Of a stretch of 64,000 bases of DNA, positions 36,406-48,579 are shown piece after piece (position 1 is the first letter of the stretch; each line of letters starts with the position of its first letter). Source of the stretch: Loripinus fragilis (lineage: Eukaryota > Mollusca > Bivalvia > Lucinida > Lucinidae); the NCBI GenBank assembly GCA_964019695.1, contig OZ026520.1:23822130-23886129 (forward strand). The letters are read 5' to 3'. A program made the translations under genes and the position numbers. Below the pieces are notes generated by a model. That model was not told where the DNA came from and ran no database searches. It worked only from the letters and a program-made list of their open reading frames with translations.

Positions 36406-36444
36406 GAAGAATACACCACTCAATTGACGTAGATGGTACAATTG

Positions 36445-36910
36445 TGCGCTCAAATAATTATATCGTGAAAACGGATTATTATCTCGTGCATACGAGTTAT
36501 TATATCGAGCGCATGGATTCTTATTCCGTTTGCACGAATTATTAAATTGAGCGCTCAGTTTATCATTTCGTGCGCACAGAATATTATTTTGTGCGAACGG
36601 ATTATTATCTCGTGCAAACGGATTATTATATCGTGCGCACGGATTATTATATCGTGCGCACGAATTAATAAATCGTTCTCTTGGATTGTAATCTCGTGCA
36701 TACGAACTGGTATATAGTACACACAGATTCATAATCCATGCCATCAGATAATTATATCATTTGCAGGGATAAAGATTTCGTGCGCACGCTTTATTAAATC
36801 GTTTGTTCGGAATATCAAATTGCGTGCACAGATTAGTAAATCATGCGAACGGTTTAATAAATCGTTAGCATGAAGTGCTATTTCGTATGCATATAGTATT
36901 ATTCCGCTTG
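36445..36910. repeat. 21-bp minisatellite, right array
   Basis: Units such as cgtgcgcacggattattata, period 21, several perfect in the middle (36600-36670) and decayed at the edges. Related to the left array at 31690. Confidence 0.85.
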
Positions 36911-37039
36911 AACAGCTTATTTAAACGTGCCCACGGAATATGTTTTCTAAAATAAAAATAATGAATGTCCTAAAGGTACCACCGTAGTAACCTGTTTGAA
37001 ACACGTTATAAAACCCTGACATATATGTGACGAATTGGA

Positions 37040-37250
37040 ATCGACTGCAAAATGCAGCAGATTTGGGGGGTATTTTATCGATGTGAAGATTGCGCATGTA
37101 TGCTACATATAATTTCAATATGTGCGCAAATTTCACAAAATGTGAAATATAAGTATGAAATACGTGACGTATTGGTACCACTTTTTCACTCACTGTGAAG
37201 AATTGGTACCAATTTTTCACAGTGTGAAATTAGCGATATGTGAAATTTGA
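37040..37250. repeat. TGTGAAATT-rich minisatellite, right
   Basis: aaatttcacaaaatgtgaaa and gtgaagaattggtaccaatt motifs, mirrored with the array at 30390. Confidence 0.65.
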
Positions 37251-37259
37251 GGTTCAACA

Positions 37260-39650
37260 AGGCTCCCTTTAATTTCAGAAATTCAACAGGTACCAAAGAA
37301 CCAGCCTTTACATTTGGTCAGACTGGATCCAGCATAAAAAGGCGGAGTTTGTCTTACTGTTCCTTTACTTAATACATTCAGCGGGATCGAAAGAAAGAGT
37401 CCACTCATCAATATTACCTCAGCATGGGTGGAATTTTTTTAAATTTCTACTTATCCTACATCACCATATACTTTAGTAAATTCAATAAATAACAATGAAA
37501 CAGTCAAAGGGGTCTTGCATCTGTGCCCACGCATGGATCTTTTTTAAACTTTGCATAATAATGACTCGTTATGTTGTAGTCTTTGTCAAGATATTATATT
37601 ATCACAAAAACATGCCATATATATCCTACTGATCTGAGCCAAATTTCATGAAAATCCAAAACCGGTAACTTTGTCATTTCCTACCTCTTGTGGGTATAGG
37701 TCAGTTTTAGCAAAATTAATTATTTAGTTGAAATGAATCAATAACTCGACAGAAGGGGGTTGTTTTTAAATCTACTTCCACTTTTCTTAAAGAAAGACAT
37801 GTTTAGACAATTTCAAATGATTCAATGGCCGGAAATGCCAAAGGTCATGGCCCCATGTCATGGCACTAAGGGGCCAAGACAATGTGTATCACTTTCTCAA
37901 GTCCTGCATGATATTGTTTAAGAAACATAATATCCTATCAATAAATGTGTGAAAACAAGAAGACCAAATATTTCTATACATCACAATTGAGCTAGAGTAA
38001 CCACATTTTGGTGCTGTGACCAGGATTAAGTGTAACAGAGTCATATCAAAGGTAACATAGAACAGTGTTCTACATGAATAAGTGAGGTCTAGAAACGAAA
38101 TTGTATGCCTGGAATATACATCCAGCCAAAGAATAAATGTTGCCATTTGATGGAAATCAGCATCAGTTTTACAAAACAGAATAACAGAGAAATTTTAAGC
38201 ACTAATTTAGCAATACCTTTGAAGCCAAGAGTTCTCTGTGACTAAAATGGTTAATTTTAACCAATAGGTTTGACAGGGGCTTATTCTTTTGAACCAGGTT
38301 TATTAATGAGGCTTACAATTATAAAACCATCGATATAAGGTTCTTCTCCTATATGAACTGACTTGTCATAAGGTTTCTCTCCTGTATGAATTAAATTCTT
38401 AATAATGTTACATATTAAGTGTAACATTGGTTAGATGTAGTTTTAACGTTCGAAACTAGATGTGGTAAGTCCAGTGTCACCATATTGTATCGTTTTGAGT
38501 AATATTTTTGTGTAAGCACTTCATTAAATAAGAATCATGACACTTAATACGAAAGAATATTGTTTTTTTTTTGTCTTTTTCCAATCAGTAATAGGGAAAA
38601 CACTGAACATATCAACTTCTACCAATAAACGTACTAGCATGGTGATTCAAACTAAGCAAGTATTCAAGTATGTTTTACACAGAAACATAATTATTGTATT
38701 TTTTACATTTTGATGAATTAGGGCCATGTGTTTACATCAAGTTGAAAAAATATGTTACCGGTCCTTGAATTCCATGAAATTTTGTCTTCATATTCTTAAC
38801 ATATATGGAAAGTTCATAAGTTGAAATTGTATCTTGACAAAGACCGCAACGTGTGAAAATTTTAATTCCAAATTTGACTGAATACAAAATATACAGTTGA
38901 AAATTGGGGTACCATCTCATAAAAATGATTGCCCACCCGCTATCCTAATACATACAAAGCCATTAATAGCATCAACGAACTTATCAATGATATAGTTATT
39001 TAATGAAGCATTTCTGCGCCCGTTACATGATATGTCAATTACTTTAGAAATGATTATAACTGGATACCCTAAGGTATTGTAGTGATATCATACATGACGT
39101 CATAAATTAGCAATGGAATTGCATAAAAACTCAAATGCACCATAAATATAAAAGTCATACCCCAGACAATTAATAAACATAATATTATCAAATTCCAACC
39201 GTGGGCAGACTCCCATGTTAATTTCCCATACCATGAAAGAGCCCCTTTCTACTCATCCTACAGCATATTAAAGGCACTCGCCATGGCAAGCGGATGATGT
39301 ATTTTTAGGCAGCTGCTTAGGTCTTGCATGAAAGACAAGTTTTACCAGATCACAGCAGGATTCCCCTGCTGAAACTATCTAAAAGGTCAAGGTCATTGGA
39401 AAATCTGAGCAGTTTAGCTCCATAGGAGACACTACAATAACAGTCAGTTCCAGTCAGCAAACCCTTTAAGATTTTCTATAACTACACTTAATTCCTCACT
39501 GTTTACTTCCAAATTCTATGACTCAAAGAAACTGACTCAGAGCTTAGTGCACTCAAGATTTGAGGAAACAGAAGAGCTGACACCACCTTAGTGATTAGAT
39601 TAGCAATGCTTTTAAGAATAAATTTGTTAATATTTTCTTACCCATCAGTT
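37260..39650. other. no gene seen
   Basis: AT-rich sequence with scattered E-interior-like text (37540-37880) and no open frame above 90 codons. Confidence 0.4.
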
Positions 39651-39666
39651 TAAACAGCCATTTTTG

Positions 39667-39705
39667 GTGCTCAAAAGAACTCATTAAGACAGTTCTTTTG
39701 AGTAC
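39667..39705. repeat. hairpin mini-element, copy 2
   Basis: gtgctcaaaagaactcatta with reverse-complement partner agttcttttgagtac. Confidence 0.75.
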
Positions 39706-39859
39706 CCAAAACATATGTCTTGGATGAGAAATAAATATAAAACTAGAGCACATTCGATGGCGCGCCATCCCAAATCCCCATGCTCTCGAAGAAATATAAT
39801 TGTAATTGACCCTTTCACCCTATCCCAAAGGCCATCAGTTTGATGGTAGGTTAAAATTT

Positions 39860-40650
39860 TACAGTGTATCCTGGTCTACTGCTCATCTACTTTAATTTGA
39901 TATGCCACATGAACATGTTCAGAAAATTAAATTTTTGTCCCCAAGGCCCGGGGGACAATTGTGTCGGTGCATGTGCCATTCATGTAAGTAACTCACACAC
40001 CAAATCTGGTTGAATTTGGGAGAAAAAAAAATGACCACCCCCCCAATCCCCAACGGTACCCCAGAGTCCCAGCCCTGGGCATGACCCAGGATGAAAAATT
40101 AAAATCCCATGTGATATTTTATATATCTTTCATTTGTGAGAAGATACACAAAGTTTGGTTTAAAAAACTTTAAAATTGACTTTGTAATTCTGATTTAATG
40201 ACATATGACCTTTTGGCGCCTCCCCAAGGCCCCAGGGGGCAGGGACAAAAAATAGTGCCATTGCATGTGCCATTCATGTAAGTAACTCACACACAAAATC
40301 TGGTTGAATTTCTGAAAAAAAAATTTGACTCCCACCCCCAACCCCCATGGTACCACCAAGTCCCACCCCTGGGGCATGACTCAGGCGGCCAAATGAAAAT
40401 CCCGTCTGATATGTTTTATAATTTTCATTTGTGAGAAGACACGCAAAGTTTGGTTTAAAAATCTTTGAAATTTACTTTGTAATTGAAATTTAATGATATT
40501 TAATGATATTTGACCTTTTGGCCCCTCCCCAGGGCCCCACGGGGCGGGGCCAAAATATGTGCCGTTGCACGCCTTATTCATGTGAGCAACTTACACACCA
40601 AATTGGGTTGGATTTCGTCCAATGGTTTAGGAGATAGCGTGACGGACGGA
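39860..40650. repeat. three ~300-bp tandem units with GC-rich cores
   Basis: Three degenerate units share ccaaggccccagggggc-like cores, gccattcatgtaagtaact, cacacaccaaatctggttga and tttcatttgtgagaaga. The last ends with agatagcgtgacggacggac, an end typical of mollusc long repeats. Confidence 0.75.
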
Positions 40651-40794
40651 CGCGATTGCAATATCCCTGACGCTTTTTTTAAAAAAGAGTTGGGGAAAAA
40701 ATATATTCACACACTCTTATCTGGAGGTCTGTTTGATGCTTATATACTATATTAACCCTTTTCATTCTGGATATGGTAAACAGGACCTTTTGCA

Positions 40795-40860
40795 AACAGT
40801 GAAGACCCTAATAAAATACCGCATAAAGTGGTATTTCCTCAAGGTCTGCACTGTTTGTTA
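40795..40860. repeat. hairpin (caaacagtg arms)
   Basis: aaacagtgaagaccc...ataccg and cggtattt-like...ggtctgcactgttt pair across a short loop. Related text occurs at 35300-35360 and 24570-24605. Confidence 0.6.
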
Positions 40861-41033
40861 AGATTAAAACAATATTCATGGGGGGAGGCTGTTGTCAATC
40901 AGACTATGAGGATTTTGCATTTGGCACATAAAGGTTTCTTTGGTTACATGCATGGGCCCAGATTAGCGAATTATTATTTAAATTTGTGATTATTTTTTAT
41001 CCAAAAGTTTAATTTACATTTCGGGTGCTCAAA

Positions 41034-41070
41034 AGAACCGTCTCATTGAGAATTCTCTCATTGAGAATTT
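41034..41070. repeat. hairpin mini-element, copy 3 (rearranged)
   Basis: gtgctcaaaagaaccgtctc followed by two copies of ctcattgagaatt instead of a clean return arm. Confidence 0.6.
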
Positions 41071-41079
41071 TTTTGGGTA

Positions 41080-41960
41080 TTTACAGTATGGATCCTGACT
41101 AGAAGCAGTCTAATCAGGGCTTGTAGTGTTTGCTTTCATCATACGTTTATTCTGGAGCAGGCACAGTAAGTTTTGTTAAATATTTTATACATGCATTTGT
41201 ATTTTTATGTGAACTATATATTTCAAACAGTATGTACCCAGGTCAGACTGCTTAGTGCTTAGACGCAGTCTGATCAGTGTTCATAGTGTTTGCTTACATG
41301 ATGTATATTTATTCTGGAGTAAATTTTAAAATTGTAAAGGCAGCACTATTTTGTTAAATATTTTACATGCTCTTCTGCTTTAATGCACTTTTGTGGCCTA
41401 TATTGCAAACAGTATGGGTCAGATCAGACATATGAGCAGTCTCCACAAGGTTCACAATGTTTGCTTATGTGATTGAATTATTTTGGTGTAAATCAGATGA
41501 GAGTTCGTGACCTTATTGCAAATGGTTCAGACTGCTTAGGAGCAGTCTGATCAGGGTTCATAGTGTTATCTTACATGATAAGATTTGTTTTGGGGAAAAT
41601 TAAAAATATGCAGCAGATGTAATAAGCAGACAACACTCTTTGTTTAATACTATCATCTGCTAATTACCAAATGAACTTATATATAAAGCTAATATAATAT
41701 TGTAAACAGTATGGACCCATATCAGGCTAATGAGCAGTCTGATCACGGTTAATAATGTTTGCTTACATGATGAAATTATTTTGGAGTAAATTTGGTGTAA
41801 TTTTATGATCTATATTGCAAACAGTATGGACCCTGGTCAGACTGTCTAGGAGCAGTCTGGTCAGTGTTCATAGTGTTTGCTTACATGATGAAATTATTCT
41901 CGAGAAAATTTAAAATGCACAGAAGACATAATAAGCAGACAACACTGTTTTGTTAAATAT
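41080..41960. repeat. degenerate tandem array with cagtctgatcag motif
   Basis: Six to seven units of ~115-175 bp each contain attgcaaacagtatgg, gagcagtctgatcag and gtttgcttacatgatgaaat. The units differ in length through indels. Confidence 0.8.
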
Positions 41961-42380
41961 TTTTGTGTGAAGTGATTATCTTAATGAATAAAAACAAAAA
42001 CAACTACTTTATTTTTTTTTAAAGAAAATCGAAACATCTGGGTTCACAGTCGGTATGACACACTGATGCAATACCAGAGTTCTCAAAAGTATTTTGAAAT
42101 AATACATAAAATTTTCATATTTCAGTTAAAACTGCCAAGTTTTCTGGATCAAACTCCAACTTTTCAGTTTTGACTCCCACTTTTTTTCCAGGAATGCATT
42201 CTATAACTTCTGTTTTCAAAATCCTAGTGAGAACTCTGGCACTGATCATCTGCATTGCTATTACATGTATGTAGATGTCCTGTCTCTACTGAAAAGAAGG
42301 CTTCAATTCTTAAAATGGGTCATACATTTTCAAGCGTTTAGTCCTGACTTTTTTAGCTTGGGTTTAAGAGTATCATTCAT

Positions 42381-42510
42381 ATGTATTGTTGTGGGACAAG
42401 GAAATCACACCCGAGGACCAGAATAATTCGTCAGAAACGAGGCTCTGCCGAGTTTCTGACGAAATTATTCAGGTCCGAGGATGGGATTTCCTTGTCCCAC
42501 AACAATACAT
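42381..42510. mobile_element. 130-bp near-perfect palindromic MITE
   Basis: Arms of ~55 bp: atgtattgttgtgggacaag...gtcagaaac and the reverse complement ending at aacaatacat, with a loop of ~10 bp. The high arm identity suggests recent origin. A 68-codon frame across it is an artefact. Confidence 0.85.
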
Positions 42511-42957
42511 CATGATGGATACTTTTTCTCGCCCACTTTGTAACTTTTTAAGGTTTTATATGAATTCTGTCAGTTCCGCATATTTTATTTAGATTTTTTC
42601 CGTTTCTTCCAATCTAAAAATTAAGTTCACTAACGAATTTTCCAGATGCGAAACGGGTGTAAACGTAGTTTAGCACCTAAAAACGAAAGCGAAATAGCAT
42701 TTCAAGCGTCGGTTTTGTTTTTATTGGTGTTTGAGACTAACGTTGGTATCAGTATCTACTGACAAAGACGTCGTGGCGCCAAACTGTGTCAATAACGTGC
42801 GTCACATTGTTGTTGCATTTAGTGACGTCAGAAATGTTTTTGGCGTCATTCAACAATGCGAAAATGGCGGACGCACTAATTATTGCCGTTTTGATATTTC
42901 TACATAATATTTAGGCGTAAATTGCTCTGAAAAACAGCCTAAATTGTTATAATTTGA

Positions 42958-43022
42958 AGTCACGTGGATGGGATAAGCAGGTCATGTGGATGGGATAAGC
43001 AGGTCACGTGGATGGGATAAGG
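42958..43022. repeat. 22-bp tandem repeat, three units
   Basis: Three units of gtcacgtggatgggataagc with 1-2 differences. Confidence 0.85.
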
Positions 43023-43237
43023 AAATTCAGCACAGCGTTTTGCCTATGGAACAGCTTGTCTTGAGCGATAAGTGGGCCAGAATATTATTTCCTTGTTGCA
43101 GATTTATTTTCCCACCTCTGGTTTATGACTGCTGCACCGCAATTGTGGGATAGATGCAATACATTGTGAATCTCCATTGATTTAGCCTTATAATATGCTT
43201 AAAGAAACGTTAATTAAGAATTTATTTGGCACCTTTT

Positions 43238-44895
43238 TAGCTCACCTGAGCCAAAGGCTCATTGGTGAGCTAATAGTATACCAATGGCTCCGTCGTCCAT
43301 CGTCCGTCAATATTTTCAAACATCTTCTCCTCTAAAACTACTGGGTCAATTGAACTCATATTTCATATGGATACCCCTTAAGATGAGGGAAAGAAAGTTT
43401 GTTCAAATGGTCTTGGTCACATGAGCAAGATGGCGGCCACGCCCATATATGGTAGAAAACCTTTAAAAATCTTCTTCTCCAGAACCAGAAGGCTGATGAC
43501 CTTGGGACTTGGTATGAAGCATTAGGAATGTGAGGCCTACCAAGTTTGTTCAAATGGTGATCTTAGGTTGACCTTGGCCTACTTAACGTCAAGGTCAAAT
43601 TTGCATCCTAATGAATTTAAATGGAACTTTTTTAACGTTTATTTTTTGAAAACTGTTGAAGCCAAAGTCATTATTCTCACTTAACATATTGAGACAATGG
43701 CCATAGGAAAGTCCAAAGCTTTAAGCCAAGGTCGCTCATATTGGGAGTCCAATCAAAATATTAAAACCACTAGTCCAATTGAACTCAAATTACATATGGA
43801 GACTCCTTAGGATGCAGGAGCGGAAGATTTTTTTAATAATCATGGTGACATGGCCAAAATGGCCACCAAGCCCATATATGGTAAAAACCCTCAAAAAATC
43901 TTCTTTTCCAGAACCAGAAAGCCAATGGCCTTGGTAATTGGTATGTAGCATTGGGGATGTAGGGCCTACGAAGTTTTTTCGAATGATGATCTTAAGTTGA
44001 CCTAGACCTACTTAATGTCAAGGTCAAATTTGCATCCCTATGCAACTAAATTTTAATTTTTTTGAAAAGTTAATTTTTGAATACTGTTAAAGCCTAAGTC
44101 ATTATTCTTTCTTGACATGTTAAAAACCTAATGAGACAGTGAGTAAATATAAGTTCCAAAGGTCAAGACTTACCTTTGACATTTCAGCCAAGGTCGCTCA
44201 TATCTCAGTCCCAGCAATATATTAAAACATAGTTTTCTCAGAATCCACTCGGCCAATTAAACTCAAATTTCATATGTAGACTCCTTATGTTAGGTCTGCC
44301 AAAATGTATGCAAATTGTTTTGGTCACATGACCAAGATGGCCACCACACCCATTTATGGTAAAACCCTTTAAAAATCTTTGTCTCTAGAGCCAGAAGGCT
44401 GATGATCTTGGGACTTGGTATGTAGCATTGGGGATGTAGGCCCTACCAAGTGTGCACAAATGATTGTTCTGGGTTGACCTTGACATATATTACGGCAAGG
44501 TCAGGTTTGATACTTAATGCATTTATACGGGAAAAATCTTTAAATAATCATTTTTCATAGATTTTAAGCCAAAATCATAATGCTTGAGATAAAAGTTTAA
44601 CATAATGAGACAATGGTTTAATATAAGTACCAAATGTCAAGCTGACATGTGACCTTTCATCCAAGGCCACTCATTTGGACTGCCATATAAGTATGTAAAC
44701 ATCTTTTTTCAGAAATCACTGGGCTGTTTAAATTCAAATTTCATTTGGAGTATCCTTTTGATTGTTTTAGGTCATTTGACCAAAATGGCTGCAACCGCCA
44801 TAGTAAATCAAAATATGTTCAATGATAAGCCTAAGTTAACCTTGACCTATTTTAACATTATTAAGACGATCAGGTGAGCGTTTCAGGTCCTCTAG
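43238..44895 (+). repeat. E-family long repeat with ~450-bp internal units
   Basis: Starts tagctcacctgagccaaagg...tggtgagcta and ends gatcaggtgagcgtttcagg. Four internal units of ~430-470 bp have landmarks at 43407, 43838, 44307 and 44757 (gtcacatgaccaagatggc-like). No coding frame is present. Confidence 0.75.
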
Positions 44896-44934
44896 TTTTA
44901 AAGTTGAATTAGTGTTGTATTGGATTTAAAGGTG

Positions 44935-45165
44935 AGGTTGAATCAAAGTTGATTCAATATTGATTTAACATTGAGTCAGTGTTGAAATATCAATGTTGAT
45001 TCAATTCTTGAATGCCAACGTTTGTGTGTCAATGTTGAATCAATGTTTGTATGTCAGCGTTTATTCAAGTTTCAAATTCAAATATATTTTCAACATTATT
45101 TCAACATATATGGTCAACGTTGAATCAACATTGGATCAAAAAATTCGTGCCCGCTTGATTTGATC
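44935..45165. repeat. degenerate TTGATTCAA / caatgttgaatcaa array
   Basis: At least ten partly palindromic short motifs (ttgattcaat, caatgttgaatc, caacgttgaatcaa) with irregular spacing of ~20 bp. Confidence 0.65.
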
Positions 45166-45565
45166 AAAATGAAAGGGGTTTTATAAATGCAACCCTATAA
45201 AATAGAAAGATTCTGTGTATAAAGAGGCTTTAAAAGTCTTCTTTTCAGAAAAAAGTCTGATCTGCTGTTTGTATATCAAAATATGATACTCTTTCTTCAA
45301 AATAATTTAAAACAGAACGATTTTATCTCAAAAAGCCACAAAACCCTCATAATGTGAAATAGGCCCAGATGTGATTACTGTCTAGTTCTAGATCTGAAAA
45401 TGAAAAATGTACCAGTGCTAGCTATGTTAATGTGTAAAGCCATACATCAGCAGATGCTTAAATACATGGGTGAGGCTCAGGATTATTCCTGAATTTAGGA
45501 TTTTGAGGCTGAATTTCCATAGAAAGTCAACCTAAACACTGAATCAGACAGATTAAAGTAAGCAA

Positions 45566-45870
45566 GGGTGCAAAGATCAGGAATCGATTCAATCAAGTAC
45601 CACACCTGACCCAGGATACCAATAAGAAAGTGACAAACTCACAGTTAGACTCAACAAACAAGAGCCAAGAGGTCAGCCCTTTCCTAGCAGGTGACCACAA
45701 AGCACATATAAACAGACGCGCACAAAAACATAACAAACACAAGACAGAACAAAAACATAAAAGATCCACAAAAGAAGTACCGCCTTGGAACGGTCAGTAA
45801 AATATTTTACTGGAGAGCTTAAACTAGTTTCACGGCGCCAACCTCGCCCTTAATTCTGATGTGGACCAGA
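45566..45870 (+). repeat. D-family repeat
   Basis: Full-length-like copy from tgcaaagatcaggaatcgat to ttaattctgatgtggac. Confidence 0.75.
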
Positions 45871-47400
45871 ACATATTTGGGAAGTATCTTATCCGGTTTC
45901 AGTTTAGTTTCAAATGACAATTCATTACTGAACATTTAATATTTTGTGGGTAGATTTCAATTTTTGGAATTTTAATTTCTTAAGTTCAGGATTTTGAAAG
46001 TTTGGAACTTTCACACCAGCACTCGAAATATCTTAAATTAAGCACTTGCCCTGCATCACAAAAATAATTGGCATATATCGGAAATTATTTAATTTTCATT
46101 AGAAATATCAAAATGTGTACTTGTCCTGCAGTATGAGGCACACGTTAATACGGACGGACAAGTGCTATTTTCGAGCCCTGTCACACATGTAAATCAAATC
46201 CACCTAGTAGTCCTAAACCAGTGGATACTAGATAACCTAACCATTCTTGTCATTTTGTTAAATGGAAAACTTCTATGGTAATATTGGTCCGACTTTAAAT
46301 GCCACTGGCAAAACGATATCACTCGGTCAAATTTGGTTTATAATATCTTGTCGATATGCATGCTATATGGATCCAATGATGGTAAAATAATGGCCTGCTG
46401 ACTAAACTGATATCAGTTCTATAGTTGACCAATGTGTGTCCAACAAGATATTAGTCCAACTTTCACCCTATGGGCAAAATGATATTGCTCCAATAACTAA
46501 CTGATATCCAAACAATATCTATCTTATGATGGTTAGATATTGGTTTACTAACTAGGGGTAAAGACTGTGGCATGCTTGAGGAGCCATCTCTTGTCAGGCC
46601 ATTATGGAAAGTTGACAAGTAATTGAACTCTGCTTACAGCTGAAAAGTTAGCAGGTCATTACATAGTGCCCGATATTGTACATGTCCAGACCCAGGGATT
46701 GGAAGGGGGAGTATTCCCTCGAAAATCAGGTAATGACATTTTGGGCTTTTGATGCTGCAAAAGTGACATAAGGACCAAACTTAAAGCTCCTGTTTGCAGT
46801 CACTGCCCAAACAACATATTTGATGGCTGTCATTTAGGCCTAAAATAAATAAAAATGATTCAGGTAACCTGACTTTGCCTAATTTTGAGTGCTTATTCTT
46901 GGCAGGGGGGTTTTCCCCAGTTTTTGAAAGATGACCCCTCTCTAAATTTAAGGAGGATATGTGTGATATTTTTATATAAACCAAGAAAAAATATTCTAAA
47001 ATTTAAGTAAACTACTCATTTTTCTTTTTTGTTTTCAAATGGTAGCATACTAATTTTTTTGTCCCTAAATCTTTTTTTTATATTTTTTATGGGATTTCTG
47101 AGTTCAATCAGTCTCCCCATGTAAACACTTTTAACAATGTAAAAATATTTTATGCCCCTATTTCAAAATTCATGTAACCTGAAACACACATATTCTTTTC
47201 TTTGGCCTAAGTAAAACACAGTTAAACCTTTTCTTTTTAGATGCAACTGGCATACTGTTCAAAATGGAGCTAGAGAGATAGAAAAATAAAATTTATATAA
47301 GTTTTGTATGGATTTATGGATGGAGGGAGAGAAACTTCAAAAGTGCTCATGTCCGCATCTAGGCAGTGCCTAAGTTCATATTATTTGTTGTTGTTTTGCC
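45871..47400. other. no gene recognised upstream of the helicase exon
   Basis: Includes degenerate 'gatattggtccaac' units (46250-46560). I searched it for other helicase motifs (DEAH-like and Walker A coding) and saw none. Confidence 0.4.
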
Positions 47401-47402
47401 AG

Positions 47403-47561
47403 GGGTCTACAGAAAGGTGGCGAAGTGGCGTTTAGACCAGAACTATCTGAAGTTGGTGAACTGAGGGCATTGGTGCCATCCGTATCATTTATGGCTCTAA
47501 CAGCATCAGCAAGCTCTACGTTACGAGAGAAAGTGAAACATCTCCTAGCTTTAAAAGATAT
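47403..47561 (+). CDS. RecQ-type DNA helicase, single exon-like fragment
   Basis: Read as a forward exon in the frame ending at the TAA 47563-47565, this encodes GGEVAFRPELSEVGELRALV, then a P-x-x-x-FMALTASAS block and a conserved LREKVKHLLALKDM-type tail. That is the motif III neighbourhood of RecQ-family SF2 helicases, where the consensus is G-x-LR...P...(F)MALTATA followed by a helix and an 'LxLxD' end. It is preceded by a good acceptor (ttgttgttttgccag, ending 47402) and followed by gtaaat at 47562, which could be a donor; otherwise the frame stops three bases later. No flanking helicase motifs were found within the window, and a MITE lies 54 bp downstream. It may be one exon of a gene with long introns, or a stranded duplicate exon, which is frequent for RecQ-like genes in molluscs as I remember. 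The T-to-S change in the TAT core of motif III is unusual and favours decay. Confidence 0.65.
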
Positions 47562-47614
47562 GTAAATAAGTTATTGAGTCTACTGATAGAGATAATATAA
47601 GCCTTTCTGTAATT

Positions 47615-47899
47615 CACCAGTCATTTGTATCCGCTGCCCCCACCTACGGGGATGGGAGGGATAATGATTTTCGCTTTTCAGAGCCCTGGTATAAGCTCTG
47701 GCTTGTGGGGATAAGCTGATGGTAACAACCCTGCAATTTGCCCTGCCCTACACAACAGAAAATCCAACAGGGGTAAGTGCCCCAAATGTTATAACGCCTG
47801 CTCTTCCCCGGCACTGCGGGGACTATCAAAAAGTATTTGCCCTGCACCTTAGCCAGTCTATCCCCCTAGGTGGGGGGGCGTGGATACAAATGACTGGTG
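47615..47899. mobile_element. 285-bp MITE with ~40-bp TIRs
   Basis: The ends caccagtcatttgtatcc and its reverse complement (47882-47899) continue inward through C-rich/G-rich arms (cccccacctacggggat / atccccctaggtgggggg). The interior has smaller foldbacks. Two opposing 60-67-codon frames are by-products. Target duplication not resolved. Confidence 0.85.
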
Positions 47900-48579
47900 C
47901 ATAACAAAAATACCCGGCTAAGTATAAGGAATCTATCTGCAGAAGGAAAAAGCTGTCTTAAGTAGATAAAAGGTTTTTACCGTCTCTGACAAAACAGCCT
48001 TCTAAATGCCAGATTTGTGGAGGAGGGGTGTTGGGATTTATTGAAAAAAAGCTTGCTTTAATTTATTTCATATTTAATTTGGATTCACACAGCTCTCTCT
48101 ACTTTTTTTGGGTCACATCTTTGTAAATTGTAACATCAACCGCCGTTGGTTTCTTTAAAACAGATAATTGAATGACTATACCATAGAACTCGGACCCAGA
48201 ATAAGAGAACAAACGTGTTGTTAGATACGGATTTTACTTTATTACCGACTACATGTTCGCAGAGAGATGATATTATTTGCTTTTTTCTTGGCTGTGCCGA
48301 TAAAAATTTCGACTGTTTACATCACGTGATACGAAGGTACTATCAACAACAGAGTGTAACAATCGATATGATTGGTTGTTTTGAATATGAGGATTCCCTG
48401 GATTAAAAATAGATACTGTGAGTAAATATCGAGCGACGGTTAATGTTGGAACAGAGTTTTGTCTACAAAGGAACGACCTTAGCAAGGCTTTGTGCAAGAG
48501 TGTAGCTCCAAAGCAAAATAAATTAGTTATAGCTAGTCGAAGCATTTCTATCAAGAGCAGCAAGGAGGTCTATATACGA

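Larger units (their letters stand above)
30284..39734. mobile_element. 9.45 kb inverted structure with paired hairpins and minisatellites
   Basis: The outer ends are inverted repeats (ttatttctcaaccaaaaca at 30287 against tggatgagaaataa at 39721-39734). Each is followed inward by a ~40-bp hairpin built from gctcaaaagaac (30314-30356 and 39667-39705). Further in are mirrored arrays: TGTGAAATT-rich (30390-30665 and 37040-37250) and 21-bp ATTATTAT/GTGCNNACG (31690-32150 and 36445-36910). The symmetry suggests a large element or inverted duplication. The right arrays are nearer each other than to the right end. Confidence 0.45.

Noticed and set aside
41080..41960. CRISPR-like array
   Set aside because: Units are 115-175 bp and degenerate, without fixed short repeats and spacers; the genome is eukaryotic.
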